This document shows, piece after piece, positions 18,509 through 26,026 of a DNA stretch of 27,304 nt. The notes under the pieces are model-generated. The model was not told where the DNA came from, searched no databases, and saw only the letters and a list, made by a program, of their open reading frames with translations. Origin of the DNA: a virus; IMG/VR virus record IMGVR_UViG_3300009180_002325, positions 1 to 27,304 of that record. One strand, given 5' to 3'. Both the position numbers and the translations under genes were made by a program. The first letter of the stretch is position 1; the number at the start of each line of letters is the position of its first letter.

Positions 18509-20754
18509 AACGGCGCGGCGTCTTTCAGGCGGTAGATCGTCTTAGGTCTGCCGCCCGTTTCTTTGATGACTTCAATCAAATCCTCAGAACCCATTAGCGC
18601 CTTGAGTGTCGTGTCCCTGTCGCGGCCTAAGAACAACGTCTGTTTATACAGCCTGGACTTATCAATCGACCCACCCGCCTTACGGACTATCTCGATCACA
18701 CGCTTGCTAAAATTCTCTGCGGCGTTGTCGCTGACATAACGCTCGACACCATCCACTAGCTGATTGATTGACCTGTCTACAATGGCTCGGGCGAACTCTA
18801 CATCGTAGGTGTTGATGATCGGGTTTTCGGGGTCACAGCCGATGGCGTGGATCATTGCGACCTTGATGGTCAACTCGTCGCGCCGCGCCCAGAACGATGT
18901 AAACGGTGTGCCTTCCAAAGCCCTCAACTTTTTGGTTGTGTCTAGCTTCATGTCTTTAATCATCTTGGTAGCGGCATCGTCGTATGAAACGTGCATTAGC
19001 TCTGGCGTATGACTGCCATCCAATGCGGATGCAATGCCGCCTATGCCCTCGTTTATCCGGGCTAACAGATCAATCAACTCGACTGGCGGGTCTTTCTCTG
19101 GCGCGTTTTGATCGTCGGGGTAATTCTCCTCGGATTCAAAGACCAAGAACCGCGCCAGCGAACCGTCTACCGCGTTGCTGCTTTCCAGAGCCTTCCAGAA
19201 GTGGCTTGGGACTGTCGTGCCGTAGACCGACAAACACGGCTGGACGATTTCCTGCCGGGGGCGGTCCCGTTGGTCGGCGTACTCGATGCCGTGGTACGTC
19301 AAATTGCTGGAGGTAAACAACTCGGTCATGTGGGACATAATCTCGATCAGATGCTTCGGTCCGCGCTTGTCGAGCATGGCACCCAGAAACATCCCGAACT
19401 CGTCGATCTGGAACAGAATGGACGGGCTGCGGTGCAGGGCACTCAACAAGCCCGAGCCTGACGCGATCTTGGACCCGCCGATCTTCTTCTCGGCTCCCAG
19501 AAAGTCGCTGAAAAGCCGGTCTATGATCTGGCGGCTATGGTTCTTGCCAGCGCCCGAATCGGCCAGACTGATGGCGAACAGGTTGGTACGCAGATTGGAC
19601 GGGCTGCGGTACTTGCGCCCTGCCAGCGTCCCAATGGCGCACAAGGCCGCTGCCAGGGCCAAGATTGGCTGGGGACGGATGGAGGTTTCATTGATGTACT
19701 GGGTCAGCTTGCCGACAGCGCCTTTTGGCTCCAGGGAGCCAGACTTGCGTTTACACGGTGCGGCCACTGACTCGGCCTTCTTCCAGGGCGCTACAGGCGC
19801 GACCTTGGCCGGGGGCGGCTCAAATACCTTGGCGTCAAAGACGGCCTCCTGGCGCATCCCCAGGGCATCCTGTAGCCATGCCGTAGCCCCATCGAGGGTT
19901 GCCCCGGTCACGGCTATAACCAAGTCTATGGCGGTCATACCAGTATCCCTGGCGAAATCCCTTATGCCGTCTGGGGTGATACCGATATTGGCCCCATCGC
20001 CGTCCCGCCAATGGGCAACGGCCCTATACCCGCGATTAGCCCCACGTTTGGCGTCTGGGATTAGCCTTAGTACCCAATTATCTAAGTTTAACAACGCGGT
20101 ATCATTGATATCACGCCAAAAGCTATCATTGTCGCCTTGCACGGGAGTTTGGATAGCTTTGCCGTTAACAGCCTGTTTTTCTACCTTAGATTGGAATGGC
20201 TCCAGGGCTTTTGCAATTCTATCGTGTATGTCGTGGGGTAATTCTGGCAACTCAGAGGCCGTTAAATCCTCCAAAGTGTCGGGGGTCAGCCAGTGATAAC
20301 TCATGCCCTCGGGGTGGATGGACGGCGGCAGGACCGTCTGCTTGCCTTGGGCCAGCACCTCAATCACCGAAACGCCATCCAGCAGGTACTTCTTGCTGAC
20401 CACCGCGAAGCCCCTGTACATAGCCGTATAGCCCTTGGCACCCATCTTTTTGACCGGGGACGGCGGCAGACACGCCTCCAACGCGGCACGGACTTCTGGG
20501 CTACCGTAGTCAAAGTCTATGGCGGTGACGTTGCTGGCTCGACCCAAGGCCAAACAGATCGACGGGCTAGGCCACTTGGCCCAGATGTCCAACTGGAACT
20601 TGGTTGGTGCTTTATCGCAGAACCGCTGCCATTGGTTCATACCGATCCACTGGTTGCCCTTGAACTCGCCGGGACGCTTCTCTCCAGGCATGATGGGTAT
20701 AACCGAGTACCCCCGCTCTACGAGCCGGGTTGCAGTCGTGATGAAGTCGGTCAT
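18505..20754 (-). CDS. Bifunctional primase-polymerase with DUF3987-like helicase-type domain
   Basis: 749 residues and the largest gene here, probably the replication primase/polymerase with a helicase-like ATPase. N-terminus (about 1-165): AEP-type primase-polymerase with AIDFDYG (Asp80 and Asp82), SVIEVL (Glu132) and LPPSIHPEG (His147). A middle region (230-300) is like the helical PriCT/linker domain. C-terminus (about 345-700): P-loop-like LADSGAGKNHSRQI (398-410) and ILFQIDEFGMFL with Asp451-Glu452 as Walker B, typical of DUF3987-type phage proteins. It is transcribed against its flanking genes, together with RusA and the Cro-like repressor (4-bp overlaps), and has one GTTTACAC (19749-19756). 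Fusion and length are normal for phage replicative primases. Confidence 0.88.
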   Translation of the reverse strand: MTDFITTATRLVERGYSVIPIMPGEKRPGEFKGNQWIGMNQWQRFCDKAPTKFQLDIWAKWPSPSICLALGRASNVTAIDFDYGSPEVRAALEACLPPSPVKKMGAKGYTAMYRGFAVVSKKYLLDGVSVIEVLAQGKQTVLPPSIHPEGMSYHWLTPDTLEDLTASELPELPHDIHDRIAKALEPFQSKVEKQAVNGKAIQTPVQGDNDSFWRDINDTALLNLDNWVLRLIPDAKRGANRGYRAVAHWRDGDGANIGITPDGIRDFARDTGMTAIDLVIAVTGATLDGATAWLQDALGMRQEAVFDAKVFEPPPAKVAPVAPWKKAESVAAPCKRKSGSLEPKGAVGKLTQYINETSIRPQPILALAAALCAIGTLAGRKYRSPSNLRTNLFAISLADSGAGKNHSRQIIDRLFSDFLGAEKKIGGSKIASGSGLLSALHRSPSILFQIDEFGMFLGAMLDKRGPKHLIEIMSHMTELFTSSNLTYHGIEYADQRDRPRQEIVQPCLSVYGTTVPSHFWKALESSNAVDGSLARFLVFESEENYPDDQNAPEKDPPVELIDLLARINEGIGGIASALDGSHTPELMHVSYDDAATKMIKDMKLDTTKKLRALEGTPFTSFWARRDELTIKVAMIHAIGCDPENPIINTYDVEFARAIVDRSINQLVDGVERYVSDNAAENFSKRVIEIVRKAGGSIDKSRLYKQTLFLGRDRDTTLKALMGSEDLIEVIKETGGRPKTIYRLKDAAPF

Positions 20755-21170
20755 TCTTGCCCTATAACCGTTACGATTAATTGAGGAATCTCGGCGTACT
20801 GCTTGGTAGCTGTCAGCTTAACGATCTGCGAGTCATCGACGACGACAATGCCGTTCATGCCGTCGAGGGCTTTAACAATGTTATCTAGGTCAGGCTTAGT
20901 GATCGGCTTGATTTGTCCCGCAATGGCCGACAACCGCTTCTTAAACGACCATGAGGCTGGCACCATCATAAACGCCTCCACGACAACTTCAACAGGCCCA
21001 CCAAGCGGCGGCATGTTTTTCATCGCCTCGGCTGCGTAAGCCGACACCTGATTCTCATACCGGCGCGTCTTCTCTGGCGTGTACGAACGCACATGACCAC
21101 CAAATGTAGATATCCTGGCGCGTCCCTTCGCTACAGGTTGTCCCGGCACGGTGAAGGTAACGACTCTCAC
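20751..21170 (-). CDS. rusA: RusA-type Holliday junction resolvase
   Basis: 139 residues with the full RusA pattern: VPGQPVAKGRARIS (8-21), SYTPEKTRRYENQV, PVEVVVEAFMMVPASWSFKK, then KPDLDNIVKALDGMNGIVVVDDSQIVKLTATKQY. PDLDN and VVDDSQI carry the catalytic aspartates and VAKGRAR the DNA contacts. It cuts Holliday junctions during phage recombination, replication or packaging. The length (about 120-140) is normal. It overlaps the Cro-like gene and the primase gene by 4 bp each, so the three form one leftward unit. Confidence 0.93.
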   Translation of the reverse strand: MRVVTFTVPGQPVAKGRARISTFGGHVRSYTPEKTRRYENQVSAYAAEAMKNMPPLGGPVEVVVEAFMMVPASWSFKKRLSAIAGQIKPITKPDLDNIVKALDGMNGIVVVDDSQIVKLTATKQYAEIPQLIVTVIGQE

Positions 21171-21361
21171 GAATAGAAGTCCTGCGCCTTCACTTTTCCC
21201 CTTGTTGCCTTCTCTATAGCCAACATATGTTCTGAACGCGGTATACGCTTGTCATCATCCGTAGATGTCCACCTGTGTATCGCGCTGTCTGAAACATCAA
21301 TCATAACGGCGAACTCACGATTGGTGAGCTTCTGCTGGTCAAGCCATTTTCTTAATTTCAT
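21167..21361 (-). CDS. Cro/YdaS-like helix-turn-helix repressor
   Basis: 64 residues: MKLRKWLDQQKLTNREFAV, then MIDVSDSAIHRWTS and RIPRSEHMLAIEKATRGKVKAQDFYS. LTNREFAVMIDVSDSAIHRW is a lambda-Cro/YdaS-type HTH, and RIPRSEHMLAIEKATRGKV is the typical C-terminal part. The ATG at 21361 follows GGAGG. Longer frames upstream only reflect the divergent gene. As the first gene of the minus-strand unit, with dyads in the 104-bp divergent gap, it probably regulates its own promoter and that of the 21465 gene. Confidence 0.85.
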   Translation of the reverse strand: MKLRKWLDQQKLTNREFAVMIDVSDSAIHRWTSTDDDKRIPRSEHMLAIEKATRGKVKAQDFYS

Positions 21362-21464
21362 ATAAACCTCCGTTGTAGAGAAAATAGTGTTTGACAGAAC
21401 CAAGACGACTTGGCAATCTCCTTTTTGCCAAAGCGTAAACATAACCACAACCAACGAGGAAACC
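21362..21464. promoter_or_regulatory. Divergent promoter/operator region of the Cro-like gene
   Basis: 103 bp between divergent genes. There is a perfect -35 TTGACA at 21391-21396 on the plus strand without a good -10 (CAATCT at 17 bp). Two adjacent dyads follow: CCAAG (21400-21404) with CTTGG (21409-21413), and TTGGCAA (21410-21416) with TTGCCAA (21425-21431). Next is GCGTAAAC at 21433-21440, one base off the dispersed motif. The dyads are likely repressor operators. Confidence 0.6.
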
Positions 21465-21869
21465 ATGAACTTCAAACCAAAAATGTTTTCTAACCGTACT
21501 GTTGAAGACGCCGCATCAGATTGGATGGATGCAAAGAACGAAGAGATTGCGGCAAACAAGCGCCGCATTGAAATCGAGGAGGAGATTCTCTCCTTCCTCA
21601 CATCAAAGACTGAAGGCAGCGAGTCCCATCAGATCGGACCATACAAGGTCACGCTCACTGGTCGCCTCAACCGTAAGGTTGAATGGGATATGTTGCCGAA
21701 GCTCGGTATCCCAGAAGACATGCTGCCGTTTAAACATAAACCCGAACTGGACTTGAAAGGACTGCGCTATTTGGAAAGCAATGAACCTGAATTTTATAAC
21801 GCTTTTTGCAAGGCTCTAACTGTTGAACCAGCAAAAACATCTGTAACCGTCATTAGAAACGAGAATTAA
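21465..21869 (+). CDS. DUF7173-like phage protein
   Basis: 134 residues: a charged helical start (SNRTVEDAASDWMDAKNEEIAANKRRIEIEEEILSFL), then YKVTLTGRLNRKVEWDML, KPELDLKGLRYLESNEPEFYNAF and LTVEPAKTSVTV. The order of a helical part, then a 'V-T-x-x-N-R-K-V-x-W' strand, then 'KPELDLKGLRYL' and a 'PAKTSV' end is what I recall for DUF7173 proteins, found beside phage recombination genes. Function unknown, probably tied to the Sak4/Cas4 set. AACGAGGAAACC precedes the ATG. It contains a GTTTAAAC motif (21728-21735). Confidence 0.75.
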   Translation: MNFKPKMFSNRTVEDAASDWMDAKNEEIAANKRRIEIEEEILSFLTSKTEGSESHQIGPYKVTLTGRLNRKVEWDMLPKLGIPEDMLPFKHKPELDLKGLRYLESNEPEFYNAFCKALTVEPAKTSVTVIRNEN

Positions 21870-21870
21870 T

Positions 21871-22632
21871 ATGGCAATCAATCTTAAATCATTACGAAAA
21901 GGCAGCATTGTCCGTCCTCCGCGTATTGTCTTGCACGGTACGCACGGCGTTGGTAAGAGCAGCTTCGCCGCACAGGCCGACAAGCCGGTGTTCATCCAGA
22001 CTGAGGAAGGTTTGGATGCTTTGGATGTGACGGCCTTCCCACTGGCTCGGTCATACGATGAGGTGATGGAGGCTATCGGCTCCCTGTACAGCGAAGACCA
22101 CGACTTCGGAACTGTCGTGCTGGATTCAGCCGACTGGATGGAGCAGTTGATCTTCAAGCAGGTAGCCGTAAACCATAAAGTCACTAACATTGAGGACATG
22201 GGCTATGGCAAGGGCTACACGTTTGCCGTCGATTTATGGCGTAACGTCATGGAGGGGTTTGATCTTCTCCGTAATGAGAAAAATATGCAGGTCATATTTT
22301 TGGCGCACACCCAGATCAAACGGTACGACGATCCTCTCGTCGATAGCTATGACCGCTATATGCTTGATCTTCACAAAGGCGGTGCGGCGATAATCTCGGA
22401 ATGGTGCGACCTTCTGATGTTTGCGAACTACCGTGTAAACACCGTGAAGTCGGATGCGGGCTTTAGCCAGAAAAAGACCCGAGCCGTTGGTGCTGGTGAG
22501 CGTGTTCTGCACACTCAAGAGCGTCCCGGCTGGGTGGCTAAAAGCCGCTGGGCATTACCCGAATCTATGGAACTAAACTACGAAACTTTCGCAACCGAAC
22601 TTGCAAAAGCAATGGAACCCAAAGGAGAATAA
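21871..22632 (+). CDS. Sak4-like RecA-type ATPase (phage nucleotide-binding protein)
   Basis: 253 residues of the phage AAA/RecA-fold group (AAA_24). Walker A is LHGTHGVGKSSF (21-32) and Walker B is TVVLDSADWM (81-90). Later, QVIFLAHTQIKRYDDP (sensor-like strand) and DRYMLDLHKGGAAIISEWCDLLMFANY fit Sak4-type annealing/recombinase proteins. With the DUF669 ssDNA-binding-type protein and the Cas4-like nuclease downstream, this is the standard phage recombination module. It probably loads or pairs single strands. It contains one GTGTAAAC (22433-22440). Confidence 0.85.
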   Translation: MAINLKSLRKGSIVRPPRIVLHGTHGVGKSSFAAQADKPVFIQTEEGLDALDVTAFPLARSYDEVMEAIGSLYSEDHDFGTVVLDSADWMEQLIFKQVAVNHKVTNIEDMGYGKGYTFAVDLWRNVMEGFDLLRNEKNMQVIFLAHTQIKRYDDPLVDSYDRYMLDLHKGGAAIISEWCDLLMFANYRVNTVKSDAGFSQKKTRAVGAGERVLHTQERPGWVAKSRWALPESMELNYETFATELAKAMEPKGE

Positions 22633-22634
22633 CT

Positions 22635-23141
22635 ATGGCTGAACTACATGGATTTGAGTTTAACCCTGATGCCGTTACGGATCGTCCTGGCAAGACGTTG
22701 TTGCCTGTTGGTGAATACGTCGTTGAGGTAACCGACAGCGACTTCAAAGACACTAAAAACGGCCTTGGCAAATATATCAACTTTGAGTTTACGGTCCTCG
22801 ACGGTGAGTACGTTGGCCGTAAGTTCTATGAAAACCTGAACGTCGTAAACAGAAACGATAAAACTGTTGAAATCGCAAACCGCGCCTTGAAGGACATACT
22901 CCGCGCAACCAATACGCTGGGTAAGCCGTTCAAGAACACCGCTATGCTGCACAACATCCCCTTGAAAGTCCGTGCTGCTATGGGGAAACGCAGTGATAAC
23001 GGTGAAGACGAAAACAGATTCCGTTTCTTTGCTATCAATGAAAGCGTCCCGTCAGACGCTTCGGCCACGCCAGTAACGGCTGTGCGTGCCGCTTCAGTGG
23101 CTTCTGATAACGGTCCCAAGAAGAAGCCCTGGGAAAAGTAG
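22635..23141 (+). CDS. DUF669 single-strand DNA-binding-type protein
   Basis: 168 residues: FEFNPDAVTDRPGKTLLPVGEYVVEVTDSDFKDTKNGLGKYINFEFTVLDGEYVGRKFYENLNV, then KDILRATN and a C-terminal tail ending KKKPWEK. The order 'LP.G.Y.v.i....K.TK.G.G.yl...f.vl.G.y.Gr.......l' is the DUF669 signature. These are OB-fold-like proteins encoded beside Sak4-type ATPases. The tail ends in basic residues plus W, unlike the acidic tip of typical SSB. AGGAGAATAACT precedes the ATG. Not far downstream is the hairpin leader of the Cas4-like gene. Confidence 0.87.
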   Translation: MAELHGFEFNPDAVTDRPGKTLLPVGEYVVEVTDSDFKDTKNGLGKYINFEFTVLDGEYVGRKFYENLNVVNRNDKTVEIANRALKDILRATNTLGKPFKNTAMLHNIPLKVRAAMGKRSDNGEDENRFRFFAINESVPSDASATPVTAVRAASVASDNGPKKKPWEK

Positions 23142-23159
23142 CAAATTAACTGAAAGGAA

Positions 23160-23185
23160 ACCGGGGGCGTGTAAACGCCTCCGGT
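23160..23185 (+). promoter_or_regulatory. 11-bp hairpin with GTAA tetraloop in the Cas4-like gene leader
   Basis: Arms ACCGGGGGCGT (23160-23170) and ACGCCTCCGGT (23175-23185) pair over 11 bp with one G-U, closing a GTAA (GNRA-type) loop. An AAAGGAAA ribosome-site candidate lies immediately before it (about 23153-23160), and the ATG is 6 nt after it at 23192. No ribosome site is visible between hairpin and ATG. The loop and inner stem form one copy of the GTGTAAAC motif (23169-23176). Confidence 0.8.
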
Positions 23186-23191
23186 ATCTCT

Positions 23192-24157
23192 ATGGTCCCC
23201 ATTAGCCTTCCCGACCCAACGCTTATGCGTATGAACGATGCCCTTGAGCAGCAGTATGCCTCAGAGCAGCGCGGCTACATCGGCGCGTCCTCCATTGGCT
23301 CGGCTTGCGAACGGCGTATATGGAACCAGTTTCACTGGGTCAATGCGGAGAAGATGACCGCCAAGTCCCTTAAGGCCATTGCGGACGGCCACCACAGCGA
23401 AGAACTGATGGCCAGCCGATTACGGCTGGTGGACGGCATATCCCTCCAGACTCATCAGGAAAGCGGCGAACAGTTTGGCTTTGAAGACGGCCACATTCGG
23501 GGCCACCTAGATGGCATCATCTTCGGGCTGGAACACTCCCCAGAACAACACGTTTGGGAACACAAGTGTGTAAACGTCGAGAAGTTTGAGAAATTGATAA
23601 AGCTGAAAAACAAGGATGAGTCTCGCGCTTTGCTGGAATGGGACGAAATCTATTTTGCCCAGGCCCAGCTTTACATGCACTACTTCAATATAGATTGGCA
23701 TTACCTGACGGTCTGCACGCCGGGGAGCCGGGATGAGACAGCGTGCTTTACGGCGTTGAACCCCGACGCGGCCAAGCACTACATAGAACGCGCCAACAAG
23801 ATCGTTAGCGCCGATAAGCCCCCGCCGCGCATATCAGAAAGCGCGGCATGGTTTCAATGTAAGATGTGTCCGTTCACGGACAACTGCCACGGCGCTAAGA
23901 TACCAACGCCGAATTGCCGCACTTGCGTCCACTCAACGTCTACTCAGGACGGCAAATGGATTTGTGAACTGCACAAGCAAGAACTAAATCGTGAAGTACA
24001 AAAGTCTGGCTGTAAGGATCACTTGTACAACCCTGGCCTAATGCCGGGAACGCAAACTGATGCCGGTGAAGGCTGGATTGAATATAAACTCAACGACGGA
24101 AACATAATTAGGAACCAAAATGCTACAGTTACGTCTCTACCAGCAACAGGCGGTTGA
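23192..24157 (+). CDS. Cas4/RecB-like PD-(D/E)XK exonuclease
   Basis: 321 residues. The fold is shown by GASSIGSACERRIWNQF (31-47, with the first cysteine), GHHSEELMASRL, GHLDGII (Asp107), VWEHKC (Glu123 and Lys125, the ExK), and EIYFAQAQLYMHYF (the Gln-containing helix). The cysteines CKMCPFTDNC complete an iron-sulfur-type cluster of the Cas4/AddB kind, and further cysteines follow (CRTCVH, CELH, GCKDH). It is probably a 5'-3' exonuclease for phage recombination. CRISPR genes are absent, so it is not an adaptation Cas4. The ATG at 23192 is preceded by the bridging hairpin. The 3' end overlaps the helicase gene by 38 bp. Confidence 0.85.
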   Translation: MVPISLPDPTLMRMNDALEQQYASEQRGYIGASSIGSACERRIWNQFHWVNAEKMTAKSLKAIADGHHSEELMASRLRLVDGISLQTHQESGEQFGFEDGHIRGHLDGIIFGLEHSPEQHVWEHKCVNVEKFEKLIKLKNKDESRALLEWDEIYFAQAQLYMHYFNIDWHYLTVCTPGSRDETACFTALNPDAAKHYIERANKIVSADKPPPRISESAAWFQCKMCPFTDNCHGAKIPTPNCRTCVHSTSTQDGKWICELHKQELNREVQKSGCKDHLYNPGLMPGTQTDAGEGWIEYKLNDGNIIRNQNATVTSLPATGG

Positions 24158-25748
24158 TTCGGTATTTGAATGGTTTGAGGGTGACGGCCATTCGGCCAAC
24201 CCTCTGATCGTCCTGCCCACAGGCACGGGCAAGAGCCTTGTGCTGTCTGAGATATGCCGCCGGTCGATTGCCGAATATGGCGAGATGAAGATCGTGGTCG
24301 TCACCCACGTTATGGAACTGATTAAACAGAACCATGACGAGATGATGCGCCAATGGCCCGAGGCTGACGCTGGCATATACTCGGCTGGCATTGGTAAGCG
24401 CCAGCACACCCCAGCCGTTGTGTTCTGCGGCATCCAATCCGTACATGCAAAGGCCCACCTGTTCCAGAAGGTGGATTTCGTAATCGTTGATGAGGCGCAT
24501 CTCATTCCGCGCAAGGTCAACACGATGTACCAGAAGTTCCTCAATAGCCTCCGCGTAGCCAACCCGCACATGAAGATCATCGGCCTGACGGCCACGCCAT
24601 ACCGAATGGACAGCGGGATGCTGCACCGGGGCGATGGGGCGCTGTTTGATGATGTTTGCTACGATTACAGCGTCCTTGATGCGGTTAAAGAAGGCTACCT
24701 CTGCAACCTGATTACCAAGAACACTCGGCTGGAATTGGACACCAGCGGCGTCCACACCAGGGGCGGTGAGTTTATCCAAGCCGAACTGCAAGACGCGGTG
24801 GACGAAGAAGGCATCAACCGCCGAGCCGTAGAAGAGATGATCGAGTGGGGCCAGGACCGCAACCATTGGCTGGTCTTTGGCTCTGGCGTAAACCATTGCC
24901 GCCATCTGGCTGACATGCTGAACGAAGAGGGCGTAGATTGCCGCACCATCTTTGGCGACACGCCTAAAGACGAACGCGCTGAAACGATTGCAGCGTTTAA
25001 ACGCGGTGAGGTACGTGCTTTATGCTCAATGGGCGTACTGACAACAGGTTTTAATGCACCGCAAGTAGACATGATTTCCGTCTTGCGGCCTACCAAGTCC
25101 CCAGGTTTGTATGTGCAGATTGTAGGGCGCGGTATGCGTATTGCCGAGGATAAGAAGGACTGCCTGATCTTAGACTTCGCCCGTAACATCCAACGGCACG
25201 GGCCTGTGGATCAAGCCAGGGTCAAGAACAAAGACCACCGGGAGAAGACTGGGCCGAGCGACGGTCCGTTGGTTAAGAACTGTCCCCAATGCCGTAGCGT
25301 TGTGCATTTGTCCTGTATGCAATGCCCCGACTGCGGCTACGAGTTCCCCCGTGAGATTCAGATCGTGTCCAAGGCCAGCGAACTGCCTGTTCTATCGAGC
25401 GGCAGTCCTACGCACTGGGTTGATGTTGATAGCGTCCACTACGCGACCCACCGCAAGGTTGGTAAGCCTGACAGCCTCAAGGTGACTTATAGCTGTGGGT
25501 TCCTAAAGTACAGCAATTGGATTTGCCTGGAACACTTTGGTTTCGCGGCTGAGAAGGCAAGAGCTTGGTGGCGGCGGAGTGGAGGTGGTAATCCTCCTGC
25601 TTCCATAGCCGAAGCGATTGCGCGGCAGCATGAATTGACGAAGCCAAGTTCTATACAAATCAAACGCAATGGTAAATTTGATGAAATTACAAACTACAGG
25701 TTTGATGTGCTACGTGTGCCGCAGGGAGAGTCGAGGCTTTCGGTATGA
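24120..25748 (+). CDS. SF2 DEAD/DEAH-box helicase with zinc ribbon
   Basis: 542 residues. Q-like RLYQQQAVDSV (5-15); motif I LPTGTGKSL (32-40); motif II DEAH (124-127); motif III LTATPYR (156-162); motif IV-like HWLVFGSG; motif V GVLTTGFNAPQVD; motif VI QIVGRGMR. The zinc ribbon NCPQC ... CPDCGYEFP follows, with a C-terminal extension (WVDVDSVHYATHRKVGKP, a 'W..V..v.y..H.K.gk.ds..V.Y' domain often seen after phage helicases). It probably unwinds DNA in replication or recombination. The ATG at 24120 lies inside the end of the nuclease gene, with AGGAACCAA as ribosome site. One GTTTAAAC motif is inside (24995-25002). Confidence 0.93.
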   Translation: MLQLRLYQQQAVDSVFEWFEGDGHSANPLIVLPTGTGKSLVLSEICRRSIAEYGEMKIVVVTHVMELIKQNHDEMMRQWPEADAGIYSAGIGKRQHTPAVVFCGIQSVHAKAHLFQKVDFVIVDEAHLIPRKVNTMYQKFLNSLRVANPHMKIIGLTATPYRMDSGMLHRGDGALFDDVCYDYSVLDAVKEGYLCNLITKNTRLELDTSGVHTRGGEFIQAELQDAVDEEGINRRAVEEMIEWGQDRNHWLVFGSGVNHCRHLADMLNEEGVDCRTIFGDTPKDERAETIAAFKRGEVRALCSMGVLTTGFNAPQVDMISVLRPTKSPGLYVQIVGRGMRIAEDKKDCLILDFARNIQRHGPVDQARVKNKDHREKTGPSDGPLVKNCPQCRSVVHLSCMQCPDCGYEFPREIQIVSKASELPVLSSGSPTHWVDVDSVHYATHRKVGKPDSLKVTYSCGFLKYSNWICLEHFGFAAEKARAWWRRSGGGNPPASIAEAIARQHELTKPSSIQIKRNGKFDEITNYRFDVLRVPQGESRLSV

Positions 25749-26025
25749 CCCGAGGGTCAGGGGACTGTTTAGTCCTGTGCTGCACTTTTGTTCAATGAGA
25801 TGTATGGGGGACCGCATGATTGATCCAACGGCGAACGAAAAGAAGGCTATGGAAATCTCCAGCGAACGCGCCGGGGAATACCTTGGCTGGCTAAAGAAGA
25901 CCGACATGGCTGAGTTCAGCAAGAAGGAGTGGTCCGATCTTATCGAGGTGATCGTAACGGGTTACTTTGAGGGGATGCAGAATATGGCCGAGAAGGCTCT
26001 GGAGATTGAGCCGGTGCCGTTTTAA
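25705..26025 (+). CDS. DUF6511-like cysteine-motif phage protein
   Basis: 106 residues beginning MCYVCRRESRGFRYDPRVR, then FCSMRCMGDRMIDPTANEKKAM, SERAGEYLGWLKKTDMAEFSKKEW and VIVTGYFEGMQ. CxxC at the start with a later FCSxxC is a zinc knuckle. The order 'C.vC.R..rGF...D', 'FCS..C', 'A....G.yL' is what I recall for DUF6511 proteins, which follow the helicase in many phages. ATG at 25705 has AGG five bases upstream and puts the conserved CxxC at the start. Earlier in-frame ATGs (25681, 25669) have no ribosome site, and all overlap the helicase gene. Confidence 0.72.
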   Translation: MCYVCRRESRGFRYDPRVRGLFSPVLHFCSMRCMGDRMIDPTANEKKAMEISSERAGEYLGWLKKTDMAEFSKKEWSDLIEVIVTGYFEGMQNMAEKALEIEPVPF

Positions 26026-26026
26026 A

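Larger units (their letters stand above)
12835..25002. repeat. Dispersed GTTTAMAC motif family
   Basis: Exact GTTTAAAC starts at 13187, 15088, 15414, 15936, 16527, 21728 and 24995. GTTTACAC starts at 14084, 15634, 17075, 18454 and 19749 on the plus strand. GTGTAAAC (the same on the minus strand) starts at 12835, 22433, 23169 and 23568. Two more lie in the left arm (462 GTTTACAC, 5195 GTGTAAAC). Flanks are mostly C and G, giving CGTTTAMACG. A GTGTACAC palindrome is at 12439, and near copies GCGTAAAC lie at the SprT stop codon (13458) and in the Cro-like operator (21433). Some copies are inside genes, others sit at stop codons or in leaders. Confidence 0.85.

Noticed and set aside
19286-20296. 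Open 336-codon frame on the plus strand, antisense to the primase-polymerase
   Set aside because: The minus-strand gene carries clear primase-polymerase and ATPase motifs over the same bases. The antisense frame has no recognisable domain and no ribosome site.
23192-24157. Cas4 taken as evidence of a CRISPR system
   Set aside because: No repeats with spacers and no cas1/cas2 are seen. Phage recombination modules often hold a Cas4-like nuclease next to Sak4 and DUF669 genes.
24129-24905. Open 258-codon frame antisense to the helicase
   Set aside because: The helicase motifs lie in the plus-strand frame. The antisense frame is a compositional shadow.
13187-25002. The motif as a host restriction site (PmeI-like GTTTAAAC) under selection
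   Set aside because: Restriction pressure would deplete the site. It is strongly enriched, and the related GTTTACAC form is enriched as well.
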